NCBI GenBank assembly: GCA_002104945.1
Contig: MCFH01000044.1
Location: 372,001 to 436,000 of the forward strand
Source of the DNA: Piromyces finnis
Taxonomy: Eukaryota > Neocallimastigomycota > Neocallimastigomycetes > Neocallimastigales > Neocallimastigaceae
Reading direction: 5' to 3'
Length of the DNA: 64,000 bases
Each line of letters begins with the position of its first letter. The first letter of the stretch is position 1. This document shows, piece by piece, positions 1 through 14,894 of the stretch. A program made the translations under genes and the position numbers. A model generated the notes under the pieces. That model saw only the letters and a list, made by a program, of their open reading frames with translations. It was not told the DNA's origin and did not search any database.

Positions 1-1131
1 ATTCTTCATTAGATTCCTCATTATTTAATTCTTCATTTGAATCTTCAACTTGTTTAGATTCTTCATTAGATTCCTCATTATTTAATTCTTCATTTGAATC
101 TTCAACTTGTTTAGATTCTTCATTAGATTCCTCATTATTTAATTCTTCATTTGAATCTTCAACTTGTTTAGATTCTTCATTAGATTCCTCATTATTTAAT
201 TCTTCATTTGAATCTTCAACTTGTTTAGATTCTTCATTAGATTCCTCATTATTTAATTCTTCATTTGAATCTTCAACTTGTTTAGATTCTTCATTAGGTT
301 CTTCATTATTTAATTCTTCCTTTGAATCTTCTTTATTTAATTCTTCATTAGATTCTTCATTATTTAATTCTTCCTTTGAATCTTCTTTATTTAATTCTTC
401 ATTAGATTCTTCACTATTTAATTCTTCATTTAAATCTTCTTTATTTAATTCTTCATTAGATTCTTCAACTTGTTCAAATTCTTCATTTAAATCTTCTTTA
501 TTTAATTCTTCATTAGATTCTTCAACTTGTTCAAATTCTTCATTTAAATCTTCTTTATTTAATTCTTCATTAGATTCTTCAACTTGTTCAAATTCTTCAT
601 TTGAATTTTCAACTTGTTTAGATTCTTCAACTTGTTCAAATTCTTCATTTGAATTTTCAACTTGTTTAGATTCTTCACTATTTAATTCTTCATTAGATTC
701 TTCATTATTTAATTCTTCATTTGAATTTTCTTTATTTAATTCTTCATTATATTCTTCATTATTTAGTTCTTCATTTGAATCCTCTTTATTTAATTCTTCA
801 TTAGATTCTTCACTATTTAATTCTTCATTTGAATCTTCTTTATTTAATTTTTCATTAGATTCTTCATTATTTAGTTCTTCATTTGAATCTTCAACTTGTT
901 CAGTTTTTTTATTAGATTCAACTTGTTCAAATTCCTCATTTGAGTCTTCTTTATTTAATTCTTCATTAGATTCTTCACTATTTAATTCTTCATTTGAATC
1001 TTCAACTTGTTTAGATTCTTCACTATTTAATTCTTCATTAGATTCTTCATTATTTAATTCTTCGTTTGAGTCTTCAACTTGTTTAGATTCTTCACTATTT
1101 AATTCTTCATTTGAATCTTCAGCTTGTTCAG
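1..1131 (-). repeat. 57-bp coding minisatellite (19-residue Glu-rich repeat)
   Basis: At 1-285 five near-identical 57-bp units run head to tail. Each encodes KQV EDSNEELNNEES NEES on the minus strand. Further right, to about 1131, the units diverge into shorter and longer variants that keep the E/S/N pattern and the reading frame. The most homogeneous copies are at the window edge, so the array probably continues outside. Confidence 0.9.
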
Positions 1132-3248
1132 TTCCTTCATCTGTTAAATTACCATTTTGATCATTTGCATTATTATTTTCTTTTATATATTCTTTAGTGT
1201 TTTGTTTTTTATCATTGATTTCTTCACTTTTATCATTTTTTTGATTTTTATCTTTTTTTAAAATTTCATTATCTGTAATCTGGTCATTTTCATTTTTCAT
1301 TTCTTCATTAGTATTTTCCGTTTTGTCTAATGAACTACTTTTTAATATCGGTACAGTACTATTAATATTTTGATTATCCTCTTCATCATTATTTATATTA
1401 GAAGAACTTCTATTTAATGGTGGTAGTTTATTAACTAATGGATTTTTAACAACCTTATTTAGATCAATGCTATCTTTTTCAACTATACTCATATTTTTTA
1501 TTATTTGCTTTTTTTCAATTTCTTTTGAAATGCTTAATTTATCCTTTTTTTTAGTACTCTTAATATGAATTGATGGAAGAGTAGTTTGATTTTGACTACC
1601 ATTACCACTATTATCATTATATAACTGTTTATATTGATTTATAGTATTGGCAATTGATTTAATATGCTTTATTGCGTCATCCTTACATTTTGTTTTCTTA
1701 TCTAAGGAATGAATATGAATATATTGAGGTATTTTCAAGGATGACTGACTTGTACTTGTTAACATCCGTTTAATTTCTAATGGAGACTTCATCATTTTAT
1801 TATGATAAATTGGGAAAGAATTTGGTTCTATTTTGTTTTTCGAATCTTTTCCAATATGTAAAACATTTGAACTTTGCGATTTAGTTTTTCTACTTAAATT
1901 GTATTTTTCTTCATTTTGTATTTGCTTTAAAGATGGTTCTTCCATAAATTTATGCTTGTTAAAACTCTTCAAATTTGAATCAAATATTTTCTTTTTTAAA
2001 TTTTTAATTATAATTTCCTTTTCTTCAATGTCTTTATTTTTTTGTTCTAATTCGATATTTTTTTTCTCCAATTCTTCACTTAAATGCTATTAACATATAT
2101 AATTTAAAAATATGATAGATATTAATATAAATTTTGTCATTAACAATAAGTAATAATAAATATAATATATACATACAGTAACATTTTCTTTTAATTTTTC
2201 ATTTTCATTATTGTATTTAAGTGTTTCATAATATTTTGTATCTTCTTTTATTTTCTTAATTTTTTCATTGCTCTTATATGTATCTTCCTTATTTTTAGCT
2301 AATATTTTCTATTTTTATATAAATATATTAATTTATTAAAATAATAAGATAACAGATATATCTTATATTTATATATATTTTTCTTACATCAATCTCATAA
2401 TTCTTTTCTTGAAGTTCAGTTTTTAAATCATCAATTTCAATCATTAAATTTTCTTTTTTTTCAACTAATTCATTTTTTCCATAACGAATGACTTCCTTCT
2501 TCTTCTTTTTTTTACTTTCATTTTTAAATTCAAAACTATTTGTTATAATTTCGATTCTTTTTTTGTAAATTTTATTTTGTGCCTGTATTAAAATGAAATA
2601 TATATTTTTTATAATAATTATATATATTAATATTTAAATAGATAAATTTTTTAAATTCAATATTTAAATTATTTAATACATTAAGATATATGCTACCTTT
2701 AATGTTTTAATTTCATCAGTTAATTTTGCAATAGTCTCGGGATATTTTCTTAAAAGCTTATTTGAGCTTTTAATTGTATTATCTTGAACTTTTTGAATCT
2801 ATTTAATATTTAAAAGCAAAAAATAATTATTTCTGTATTTAATATTAAGTAATAATTTTTAATTTGAAATTATTGTTATTATATATTACTTACATTAACT
2901 AAAAACGATTTATCTTTTTTTAAATCATTGATTTTTTGTAAATTAAGGTCGGAAAGTGTTTTTTTACCATGCTTTGTTTCTTTTATATTAATAACTTCTT
3001 TTAATTTTAGATTTTGAGTAGACTTTTTTTTATTTTTCAATACTTTTTTGTTTGCATTATTTTCTGAACAAAAATAAAAATATTAATATAAAGTTTGAAA
3101 AATATTTATATATATATTTATAAATAATGAATAATGAATATGTAAAAATTATACCATTTATCATTTCATCATTTTCTTGAAGAGAAGATGTACTTTTTTT
3201 AGACTTTATGGAATTTATTATTCCATCTTTTGATTTAGAGGAAAGCAT
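1..3248 (-). CDS. Coiled-coil protein with C-terminal Glu-rich 19-residue repeats (partial, six exons visible)
   Basis: Product not recognised. Exons on the minus strand: 3248-3155, 3063-2894, 2798-2697, 2582-2388, 2308-2177, and 2086 down to the window edge. All five introns are GT-AG and the phases join (phase 1 after exon 1, phase 0 afterwards). The start ATG at 3248 opens MLSSKSKDG. Exons 2-5 and the start of exon 6 encode Lys/Glu/Asn-rich sequence with heptad-like leucines and isoleucines, for example KKNIELEQKNKDIEEKE, so a coiled coil is likely. The middle of exon 6 is low-complexity Ser/Asn/Lys. From about 1131 to the edge it is a tandem array built on EDSNEELNNEES. The C-terminus lies outside the window. 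It may be a cytoskeletal or scaffold protein, but nothing in the sequence proves a function. The frame is well supported; the exact start is less certain. Confidence 0.75.
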
Positions 3249-3937
3249 ATTTAAATGTTTAGTTTCCTATATTTTACAAATTTTCAAAAATATGTTTAAA
3301 AGTTTTTTTTTTTTTTTTTTTTTTTTTTTTGAAAAAATGAAAAGGTATTGAATATTTATTTAATTTTTAATAATGAAAATATTTTTTTTATTATATTACT
3401 TTATAATTCATTTTATTTTTTATGTAATATTCATTGCTTTTATTGTAACTTTTTTTTTCTTTAAAAAAACAGTTCAATTTAAACTTTTCGAACTACCAAA
3501 GTAATGGAATTTAATTTTATATAATTATGAATATTATTTAATTATTTTTTCATTTAATCATAAACTTTAATGTTTATGATAATAAGTACGCTTTGATATA
3601 ATTTTCATAAAATATATACAATATAATAAAGAATAGTGATAATTATTATTTAAATTATTAATGTAAATATTTTATAAAAAAAAACTTTAAAATTAAGTTA
3701 AATTTTATTAATGTAAAAAATTTTAAAATCTAAATTTTTTTATAATACTTTTTTATTTTATTATTTTCCTTTAACTATTTAGTAATTTTCCATAAACAAT
3801 TCTAAGCATACTATTATATTTATTATAAGAAGTATATACTTTTTATAATTAATATGATATTCTTTTATTATAAAATAAAAACTACTATTAAATACAATTA
3901 GTTTTTCTCTCTTTTTTATTATTTTTCAATTAATTTA

Positions 3938-4024
<87 letters not shown>

Positions 4025-5552
4025 ATAGATAAATAAATAAATAGATAAATAAATAAATAAATAAATAGATAAATAAATAAATAGATAAATAATAATATAG
4101 TAATAATATAGTAATAATATAGTATTAATATAGTATTGATATAATATATTTAAATAAAATTTCTAAATAACTTGTAATAAGTATGCCATATTAATTACTA
4201 ATTTATTATTATTTATTTATCTTTTAAATTATGATGGTTAGTGTAATATATTACTTTTGTTGAAATAATTTTTTTTAAAATTTTTTTAATAATATACTAT
4301 TATAAAGTTAACCTTTTCATTTACAAATTGATTTACTAAAACAATGTTCCACAAATTAAATAAAAGAATAAGTAAAGAGAATATGTAATTAAGGAGTTAT
4401 TATTTAAATGATTTTTAATTATAAAGTGGATTTTATTATATAAAATCAATGGATAATCATTAAATTTGAAAAAACTTTTTTAAAAATATTTTAATTTTTA
4501 ATATTTTTCAATAATAAACTGAATAAACATTGATTACTGGTTATAAAAACAAATTTAAAAATTTACATAAGCAACAAAATTTTATTTTTATAACAATTTT
4601 TCTATTACAATAGTATTATTTTTATTTTTGGTTTGGTTTGCTATTTGTATAAAATAAAATTTTGATAATTAAATCATTCACCATTAATTATTATTTGTTA
4701 ATTTCGAAAAACGTTTTTAATTAATTAAATATAAATTAATATATGTTAATATATTAAAATAAAATATAAGCATTAAAAATATAATTTTATTTTTCTTTTT
4801 GCTACTTTAAAGAAATTGTAATTTCAAAGTAATATTAACCTTTTTTTTTTTTTTACTAACATTTTCAATAAAATAAAGAAGTTCTAATTTGTTATTTTTA
4901 TTAAATTAAAAAATAATTTGATAATTTAATATTTTTTTAAAAAAACACAATTATTTAAAATTATTTAATAAACTTAGCATTTATTATAATTATTATTAGT
5001 AAACAAATACTTCAATTAGCTTTATGTTTTACATTAGTAAAACATTCATTAATTATTAAAATTAAGTAAATATATATAATGTATACTATTTATTTATGCT
5101 CTGTTATATATGTATTCAAAATAAGCTATTGTAATATAATAATAGTTGAATTTTTTTTTTTTTTCAAAATTTAATTATACAATATGAAATTTATATTATT
5201 TTTTTAAAAAATGATAAATTTATTTAGAATTTTAAACACAGAATTTTGTTACTTGTTATAAATAAGTAAATAAAATAAAATAAAATAAAGCAATATAAAA
5301 TTAAAACCAATTTTAAAAAGAAAAAACAATTATATATATTAATTGATAATTTATAAAAAAGTAAAAAATCACAAATCTTGATAAAAATGACTATTTTTTA
5401 TTATTTTTAATACTTATACTATTTATATAAAAACCGAATGGACATTTTATAAAAAATTGACAAATTCATAAATATAGTAACAAAATATATATAAAAACAA
5501 TCTATATAAAGATTACTGACTTTTTTTTAAATATATTTAAACCAATTTAAAT
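3249..5552. other. Intergenic, AT-rich, no gene seen
   Basis: No exon with coding-like composition was seen on either strand. It holds a T-run near 3303-3330 and an (AAAT)n tract at about 3937-4088. As the space between two divergent genes it should contain both promoters, but no specific element could be recognised. Confidence 0.6.
3937..4088. repeat. (AAAT)n microsatellite with GATA interruptions
   Basis: About 150 bp of AAAT repeats. The right half is interrupted at intervals by a single A-to-G change giving AGAT units, followed by a short AATAATATAGT-like repeat to about 4140. Confidence 0.9.
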
Positions 5553-7216
5553 ATGAAGATAAACAATCAAACTTTAAAAATGTCTTCATATATAATTCGT
5601 GAATATCCGGGTGTTGCTACATTTTTTTCCTCAAAGGAATATTTAGATATTTATAAAGGTAATGAGATTATATATATTTAAATTATTATTATTATCTATA
5701 AAAATTTCAAATTTTATATAAAATTTCTATCCATAAACAATAATTAATAATTAATAAATAATTTTATATATAAAAATTAGAAATAAATATATTAAGAGCA
5801 ACTGAAGATCCAATTACAGCCCCATTTCAATCTAAATATAAAGTAAATATATACTATATAGTATATATAATAATATATATATAATAGCAAACAATTATAA
5901 TTAAAATATTGATTTCATTTATATAATTTTAACAATAATTATAACAAATATTTTATAATATTTTAATTCAAAATATACGAAAAAAGGCTAGGGAAATCAT
6001 GGTACTTATTTTATTAAAAGAAAAGTAGCTTATATATATAATAAATAATAAATATTTTTTAATATATATATAATCTTTATATAGTTAGATATTAAAGAAA
6101 AGTTTATTGAAAGAGTAAGAACTGGTGCAGAAGAGGTTCCACAAGAAGTATATATTAAGTTTTTTTTTTTTTTTTTTAAAATGAAACTTCCAAAGTGAAA
6201 AAGTTATTATAACCTTTTATTTAAATAATATTTCATTTAGACGGAAGAATTGATATTAGCCTTATTTAACTACCATTTAGGTTTAAATTATATAGAAACT
6301 GATGAAGAATCACCTGGTGAAAAGAATCTTAATGCTAGGTAAATTAATATATAAAAATGCAAAAATTGAAATACTAACAAAAATATATATATATACTAAA
6401 AAATTTATTATTCTAAATAAAAAACTTTCATTAATTTTTAATAAAAAGTGTTTCAGTTTTACGTCAATATGAATTACAACCTCAATTTGTTGCCCATTTA
6501 ATAAATGCTTTAAATCAGCTTGGTATTTTATGGTTTAGTTGGGAGTATGTATAATAGTTATAATAAAAAAAACTCACTTCTTTATATAAATATTAGCATG
6601 AAACATTATTCTAAATATCATGTATATCATATATATAAAGTGATTTTACAAATAAAACTATTACTCCAAAATCCGAAAAATATTTTGAGGAAGCTTATGT
6701 ATGATAATACAATAATAAAATAACTTAATTAAATGTTGATTTTTGAAATATGAAATATGAAAATATAATTATTTAATATTACATTATATTCGTATTATAT
6801 TCATATATATTCATATATACATAATTTGATATAGAAATTATATGAAAAATACAATTATTTAAATAGAAACACCATCCCTACAATTGAGTAATATATCAAT
6901 AATAGAATAATAGCTTATTTGAATATACAAATTAATTAAATAAACTTTAAATTTAATTTTCCATATTAATTAGTATTTTAAACCCATTTGAAGAAGATGA
7001 TGATGAAAAAAAGAGAATGGAAACATTTGAATCATATCATACATTGACTATTTACTATCTTTCACAAGTTTATTCTGCAAAAAATATGAATGATAAATCG
7101 GCAAAATATTCAGCAATGACATTAGATAGGGAGTTAAGACATTCTTCAATTGATCATTATGTAAATATTTTTTTTTAATAACAAATGACGTCATATAGTT
7201 TGAAAAATGTATTAAC

Positions 7217-7252
<36 letters not shown>

Positions 7253-8544
7253 TTAATTTTAATAACAAGAACTGGTGTCTTAATTGCATTAAGCTTGGTC
7301 AATATCACTCTTCTATTCTCGAATTCAAGAATGCTTATCGCTGTTTATGTAATTAATTTAATTTTTTTTATTAATATATTCTTATTAAAATAGTATGTTG
7401 AATTGTTTTTATTTTTATATTAATTTGAAACCAAAAATATAATAAAAAAGCATGTGCTGAATATATGTCGAAAATAATTGATGCCAATAGTACTATTCCG
7501 GAAGATGTTGAAGAAGATCCAATTAAAAAATTAGAAGCAGAGTTAAATTGGAGCTGGGGTAAATTTTATCTTGCTGCTTTGGAGGAAAGCGTGTAAGCAT
7601 TTTGAGGAAAATAAATAATAAATAAAATAAAATTATAATTTTATATATTGGTGTACATTTATTGAATTAAAATTATAAAAATATTAAAATATAAGTAAAC
7701 GTTATGAAAGTGGAAATGTTAAATTTAATTTAAATGAACCAAGGTAAATATATTTATATTACTTTATTAATTTATATATATATTAATTTTTGTTTTTTTC
7801 TTAAACGTTCTTTTTCTTTATATTTATAGTCCTATTGGCCCACAATTATTTAGTGCTTTAACATTTGAATCAAATCGTACTCCAGTTAGATCGAATTTAG
7901 CTACTAATTTTAATGAAGTATATACTTATATAATAATAATAATAATAATAATAATTAAATATTATTACTGATAATTTTTTTCTTTTAAAATTTTTTTAAA
8001 GGCGAAAGAACTATTTATTGAAGGTGTTCAATCTCTTGAAAATTCATTAAACTTTTATATTTTTGATGGTTATGTTTCGGATCATGTTAACATTAATTTA
8101 GTAGGTTTTTTCACCTTTTTCTTTTATATATATATGAGTGCATCTAATAATTCATTAATACAACATATACACTTTTTTTATAGGAAATAAGCAAATTTTA
8201 TAAATTATTATCAGTCTTCCAATTAAATAATAAGGAATGCAGGTAAGCATGAATAATAATAAGATCTTAACATTAAATATATAGAAAAAAATATAAATTA
8301 ATAATAAATATTATTGTTATTATAAATAAAAGCATAATTCATCAAGCACGTATCTCCAGTTTATTACCATTAGAATCACAACTAAGCTTTGAACATTATT
8401 CTCATCTTGTACAATTATTAATTGCTGAAATTGCTAATGCTTATGAGGAATTAGCTAATTGTGAAATTAAATCATTAGAGGAAGAAGAAATAACAGATTT
8501 AAAAGGAAAATATGAAACTGCTAGAAACTCAAATGAATAGTAAT

Positions 8545-8584
<40 letters not shown>

Positions 8585-9315
8585 ATATAATTTAAAAATA
8601 AATATTTAATATTTTATACTATTTTTAAATTAAATTAATATGTTATATGTGAATTATATTATAGCAATTATAAAGCTATTGAATTCCTTGAAGAATATAT
8701 TATATCATTTGCTGATCCAACCCTTAAACGTTTACCTGATCCAATTCCAAAAGCTATCGTTAAAACTATCTTAAATACATGGTGGAAAATGGGTGATTTA
8801 TGGTCAAGAATAATTGTTATTCCAGATGTTGAGAAGGAAGAAAAAGAAAATGAAGTTTCAAGTGATGAATCTATGAAGAGCGAATATTTAGATAATATTC
8901 AAAAGAGGTAAATTCAAATAATTTTAAAAAAGATAATATATATGAAAAATTATATATTAATATAATAATTTAAATTAAAATAGTAAAAAGTTATATGAAG
9001 CTATCGTTAGTTACTGTAAAAAGAATTATGTTCATAAATATGATGATGAGTTAAAGGTAATTAAAGTTAATTATAGAATATATTTATTTCTTAATATATA
9101 AGTTCAATTTTATTAATATAATAAATCATCATTATTATAATAATTTAATCCTTTATGTTTTTTTTTTTTTTTTTTTTTATCGAAATATTATTATTATGCT
9201 TACATATATTAAGACTGTAAAACAATTATTAGAAAATATTGATAAAGAAATTGAAAAAACAACCAACTTAACAAAGTCTGATCATTGGTGTTTGACTTCA
9301 TTACCAATAGTATAA
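5553..9315 (+). CDS. KIF-binding protein (KIFBP/KBP) homologue, 17 exons
   Basis: TPR-like helical protein of about 588 residues (human KIFBP is 621), which in animals binds kinesin motor domains and controls microtubule transport. Exons: 5553-5658, 5781-5842, 5987-6001, 6085-6147, 6241-6338, 6449-6544, 6974-7160, 7270-7348, 7451-7592, 7696-7743, 7830-7917, 8002-8100, 8184-8242, 8333-8539, 8665-8907, 8984-9056, 9214-9315. All phases agree. Recognisable family stretches are YHTLTIYYLSQVYS, then FDGYVSDHVNINLEISKFYK (human FQIDGYVTDHIEVVQDHS...), and the RISSLLPLESQLS block before LIAEIANAYEEL. A second in-frame ATG at 5580 (MSSYIIREYPG) could be the true start. The 15-nt third exon (AREIM) is the weakest link. 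In a zoosporic fungus it may serve kinesin regulation. Confidence 0.88.
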
Positions 9316-10312
<997 letters not shown>

Positions 10313-12276
10313 TTAAACAAATAATTTTTTTGAAATTTTTTCTTCTCCTTCTAAATGTTTTCTTTTATTTGAATTTGTATCTTGCTTTATGCAATGTGGC
10401 AATTTTGAAGGAATAGTTGGTCTTGGTTTATTTCTGAAATATGGGTGTAATAATGCCTATTTTCAAATGTATAAATATAATAATCATTTAGTTTTAAAAA
10501 GAAGGAATTATCATAATAATATTTATTATTTTAATGTTGCTTACATCTTGTGCTGAAATACGTTTAACAGGATTATATGTTAGCATTTTTTCCAATAAGT
10601 CAATTGCATCGTTACCTGCAGCTGTAAAGAGTTTTCCCCATGGAGTTTTTGGATAGACAGGAAAATCGAGTTTGAAAGAAGATGGTACAGGTAATGATTT
10701 CATACCAGGCCAAGTTTCTTCAGTAGGAGTACCTAAAGCTTGGAAAATTATATCTAATTGCCCCATATCTGTTTCACCTGGAAGATATGGGGTACGAAGC
10801 ATAAGCTCTGCAAAAATACATCCAACAGACCACATATCAACACCATAACCATATTTTTTAGCACCCAATAATAACTCTGGAGCACGATACCATCTATCAT
10901 GAAAGAAAAAAAAAGAAAGAAAGAAAAAAAAAAAAAAAAAAACAAATAAAGATTTTAGTATATTTTTTTATCTTTAAAATATATATAATATATGAAGAAA
11001 ATATTGATTATTTTATTACCTTGTTACTACTTGTGAAGTCATTGTTTCTGAAGGTTCACCATAGTCACGGGATAAACCAAAATCAGCAATTTTTAATTGA
11101 CCATTACTAGAAATTAAAAGATTATTTGGTTTTAAATCCTGTAATGTAATATAATATATTAGTTATGATTTATATTCAGTATTATAATTTATATATTAAT
11201 TAATTAATAGATAGAATCACAATATTATTGATTATTTATAGTATTTTCTTTCTATCTTTATCTTTTCCCTTTTATTTTTCTAGGAAATTATTATTTATAG
11301 TTTCGAGATTTTACCCTGTGAAGAATAAATGAACGATGACAGTGATAAAGCCCTCTTAATGTCATTAACATCCAACTTTTTATATCAGCTACAGAAAATA
11401 CCCCATCGTATTCTTTTATAACCTTTTCTAAATCTGAATCCAAGAATTCTAGTACCAAGTTCAGGTTAGTTTTATTGGAGAAGACATCAATTAACTTTTT
11501 ATAAAAATATAATTTTAATATTAATATTATCATTCTTATAATATAATTCTATTTTCATTTTATTTTCTTTTAATAAAATTACTTCAATAATGTTTGGATG
11601 TTTTAATTCTTGTAAAAACTTAATTTCTCTAATAGCAGTCATATCAAATCCATCTTTAAAACTACCTAATTTGATTTTTTTTATAGCAACTTTTTTCCCT
11701 GTGCTTAATTGAACACCTTTTAAATTTTAATGAATATATTACAAAATATAATAAATATAATGTGTGATTTTATTCCTGTTGTATTTTAATTTGTAAAAAT
11801 TTATAATTAAAAATCAATATACCTTCATAAACAACCTATTAATATATATATATATATATATATATTTTTTAAAAAAAGATTTATATTATTTATATATTTT
11901 ATCAGTAAAAACAGTTTAATGAAATTGAAATTTCATTAAAAAATACTATATTATATATTATGTTTAAATAAAATAAGGAATTATTCAATTCTACTTTACC
12001 GCAAAAGTACCTTCACCAATTTTTTTTTCTTTTATATAACTATATAATATAAATTTTAATAATAATAAAGTTAAAATTATTACTTTATATCTTACTTTTT
12101 TATATTTAATGAAATTTCATCTTTATAAATATTTCGGTATTCTATATGATTTACTTTTTTATTGGATTTATTTCAAATTTCTTTTTATTTTTTTTCTCAT
12201 TTTCTATTTTCTTTTCATCATCTATTGAATTTATTTTAGAATTAGGGTCAACAGGATCTTCTATTACTGATGTCAT
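10313..12276 (-). CDS. Cyclin-dependent kinase 7 (CDK7/Kin28/Mcs6), TFIIH/CAK kinase, eight exons
   Basis: Ser/Thr kinase of about 366 residues. CDK7 phosphorylates the RNA polymerase II C-terminal domain within TFIIH and activates other CDKs. Exons on the minus strand: 12276-12155, 12039-12000, 11835-11823, 11716-11583, 11494-11315, 11138-11020, 10893-10545, 10456-10313; phases join throughout. Visible motifs in order: Gly-rich loop [12 protein letters not shown] (split over three exons, one only 13 nt), VAIKK, the PSTAIRE-helix equivalent [13 protein letters not shown], catalytic loop HRDLKPNN, DFG, T-loop [14 protein letters not shown] with the activating Thr, and [14 protein letters not shown]. 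The [11 protein letters not shown] stretch and the tail [12 protein letters not shown] are CDK7-like rather than CDK1-like. The human T-loop Ser164 position appears to be Glu. A Lys-rich extension of about 40 residues precedes the kinase domain. Confidence 0.93.
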
Positions 12277-13634
12277 TATTTTGTATTAATTCTTGATGAT
12301 TTGAAATTTGGAATTATTATTAAGATTATTAATAATATTATTATTTTGATATATATGACTTTGTTATTGTGTATAATTAATTGATTGACTAATTATAGCA
12401 ACTTTTTAATGTATAAGCCTTGAATTAATTACAAATTACTTAGTTATGAAAATGTTAGAAATGTATTAATAAATCTTCAATTATGTGAATATATGTAAAT
12501 TAAATTTCAAGAATTAAATTAAAACCATTAACAAATCAAATAACTATTATATTGTATTATATTATTTATGTTATTATTGCTATTTACTATTATTATCATT
12601 AATTTATTTATTTATTTTTTTCTTTTTTTTATTTTATTTTTATTTTTTAATTTGGAATTTGATAATATTATAATAATTGTTGAACATTTATAACATAAAT
12701 ATTTATCTCCTTTTATTTTTTATTTTTTAATGCTATAAAATTTTGTGATAAATATTCACGTGTATTTCATAATTATTCATATATTTATGGAATAGATCTA
12801 TATTTTTTGTACAACATAATGGATAATCCATATCATATTATTTATTATTTATAATTTCATTAGACTATTTTTTTTTTAAATAAAATATAAACTATGAAAT
12901 GCATAAATAAAATTTTGAAATTTGAAATAAAGCCTTTTTTAATTATTAATTAAAATGAAGATTAAAGATTATCATTAATAATATTATTAGTTAATAGTAA
13001 ATAGTAAATATTTTTATTTTTTATTATTATTATTTTTTAAATTATTAATTATTTAATTTATACATCTATATATCTATAATTCGTATAAAACACATTTTAC
13101 ATTGTTTAAATTAAAATACAGAAAAGATAATTTTTCAAAAATTTAATTTAAAAATTGAAATTGTCAAAATTAAATTAGATAAATTTTAATATAAAAACAA
13201 CATATATAATTAAATTATAAATACTTTTTTTTGTAAAATAAAAAAAAAATATATATATATATATAAATATATATAAAAGGAAAATAAAAAAAAAGTTAAT
13301 ATAGAAATTAAATAATAAAGAACATTTATAAGGAAAGTTTTATAACTAAAAAGTAAGTATAATCAAAAATAATATATAAATATATACATTAAAAATAAAT
13401 AAAAATAATTAAATATTAATAAATTAAAAAGTAATTAATTTTTTAAATATTGTAATAAAATAAATTGGTTAATAGTAAATTAATACTTATAATTATTAAA
13501 TTGACTTTATTCATATATATACTTAATAAAAATAAAAATACATAAAAAAAGAACAACTATACCATATACTCAATATTAATATTTTAAATTTAAATTTTAT
13601 TGAACAAATTATAAAAGAAATAAATAAAATCAAA
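12277..13634. other. Divergent promoter region between CDK7-like and SURF4-like genes
   Basis: About 1.36 kb of AT-rich DNA between two divergently transcribed housekeeping genes. No ORF, RNA gene or clear regulatory motif was recognised. Confidence 0.6.
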
Positions 13635-14894
13635 ATGGCAACTGATTTAGATGAAATTTACATCAAAGTAAAAAGATATTCGAAAACATTAATTCCGTTA
13701 ATTGCAAGAATATTAATTACATCTGCTTTTATTCAAGATTCTGTTGATATTTAGTAAATATTATCCCCTTTTTTTTAATTTTAATTATTATAATGAATTT
13801 AATAGTGCAAAAAACAAATAGATATTCCTTTTGTAAATATAATTTGAATTATAAAATAAATTTTAATATAAAAAATTATATGTTTTATCGCTTATTTATT
13901 AATATTAAAGGAAAAAAAAAGTCTTTTAAGTCTAATAATAATTGTTAATATATTTAATTATTTTTTAAGATTCAGCTAAATGTTATATTCATATATATAT
14001 TATTTTTTAAAAAATAAAAGAACGTACTAATTTTATTAAATTTTTATAAATATATAATCTTTATTATATAACTCATAACTACTATCAAATAATAAATATC
14101 CTGTTTAATAATTAGTAAAACACTTGAAAAACCATCTTTTAATATTTTGAAAATATTTTGGTATATCTACCAATGCAATATTATTCTGTCATCACTAATT
14201 TGCTCAATATTAATTATATGCAATAAATTTATAGCTCCATGTACTATATGTTTAACAACATTCTCTTTCATTTCTTTGATTGTATACCATAACTTTACTG
14301 ATACTATACTTATTACTAGAAGATGTTCTGTGTTAGGTGGTCTTTTACTTCTCATGGCTAAAGGTTTTGATGATAAGAAAAAGCAATTTAAGATAGGTTT
14401 ACCAGATGTTCCAATTATCTCAAATTCAATGTATATTCAACTTGCTGGCCGTCTTATGATTACTTTCTTATTCTTTACTCAACTTATTGGTATGAATTTC
14501 AAATCTCATATCTTCTGGAGTATTCTTACTATTATTCTTTGCGCTGCAGCTTTTGTTATGATTGGAATAGGATATAAAGTTAGAATTATTAGTCCAATTT
14601 TATGTATTGGTATTTTAATTGTAAATGTATTTATATATCCATGGTGGGAATTCGCCGATCCAGTAAGTTTTATTAAATTATTTAGAACATATATCAAATA
14701 TATGATATATATAGAGTAATTAATCATAATTATTTCTTTTTTTCTTTCCTTTTTTCATAATATTTAATTAGAAAATTGAAAGAGATGTTAGATTTGAATT
14801 CTTCCAAATGTTGGCTATTGCAGGTTCATTACTTTTACTTGCATATGAAGGTGCTGGTGAATTAAGTGTTGATGAGAAAAAGAAGAATTACTAA
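13635..14894 (+). CDS. SURF4/Erv29-family ER cargo receptor, three exons
   Basis: Multi-pass membrane protein of about 262 residues (human SURF4 is 269). The family loads soluble secretory cargo into COPII vesicles and cycles between ER and Golgi. Exons: 13635-13753, 14116-14662, 14772-14894, with phases 2 and 0. The protein starts MATDLDEIYIKVKRYSK. It has successive hydrophobic helices, the conserved LGGLLLLMAKG and QLAGRLMITFLFF blocks, and a C-terminus of DEKKKNY. That tail matches the family's DEKKKEW ending and forms a dilysine KKXX retrieval signal. The start sits in a good A-rich context (caaaATGg). Confidence 0.94.

Noticed and set aside
6520-6723. 67-codon open frame within the KIFBP-like gene
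   Set aside because: It runs through the intron after exon 6 and has no independent support.
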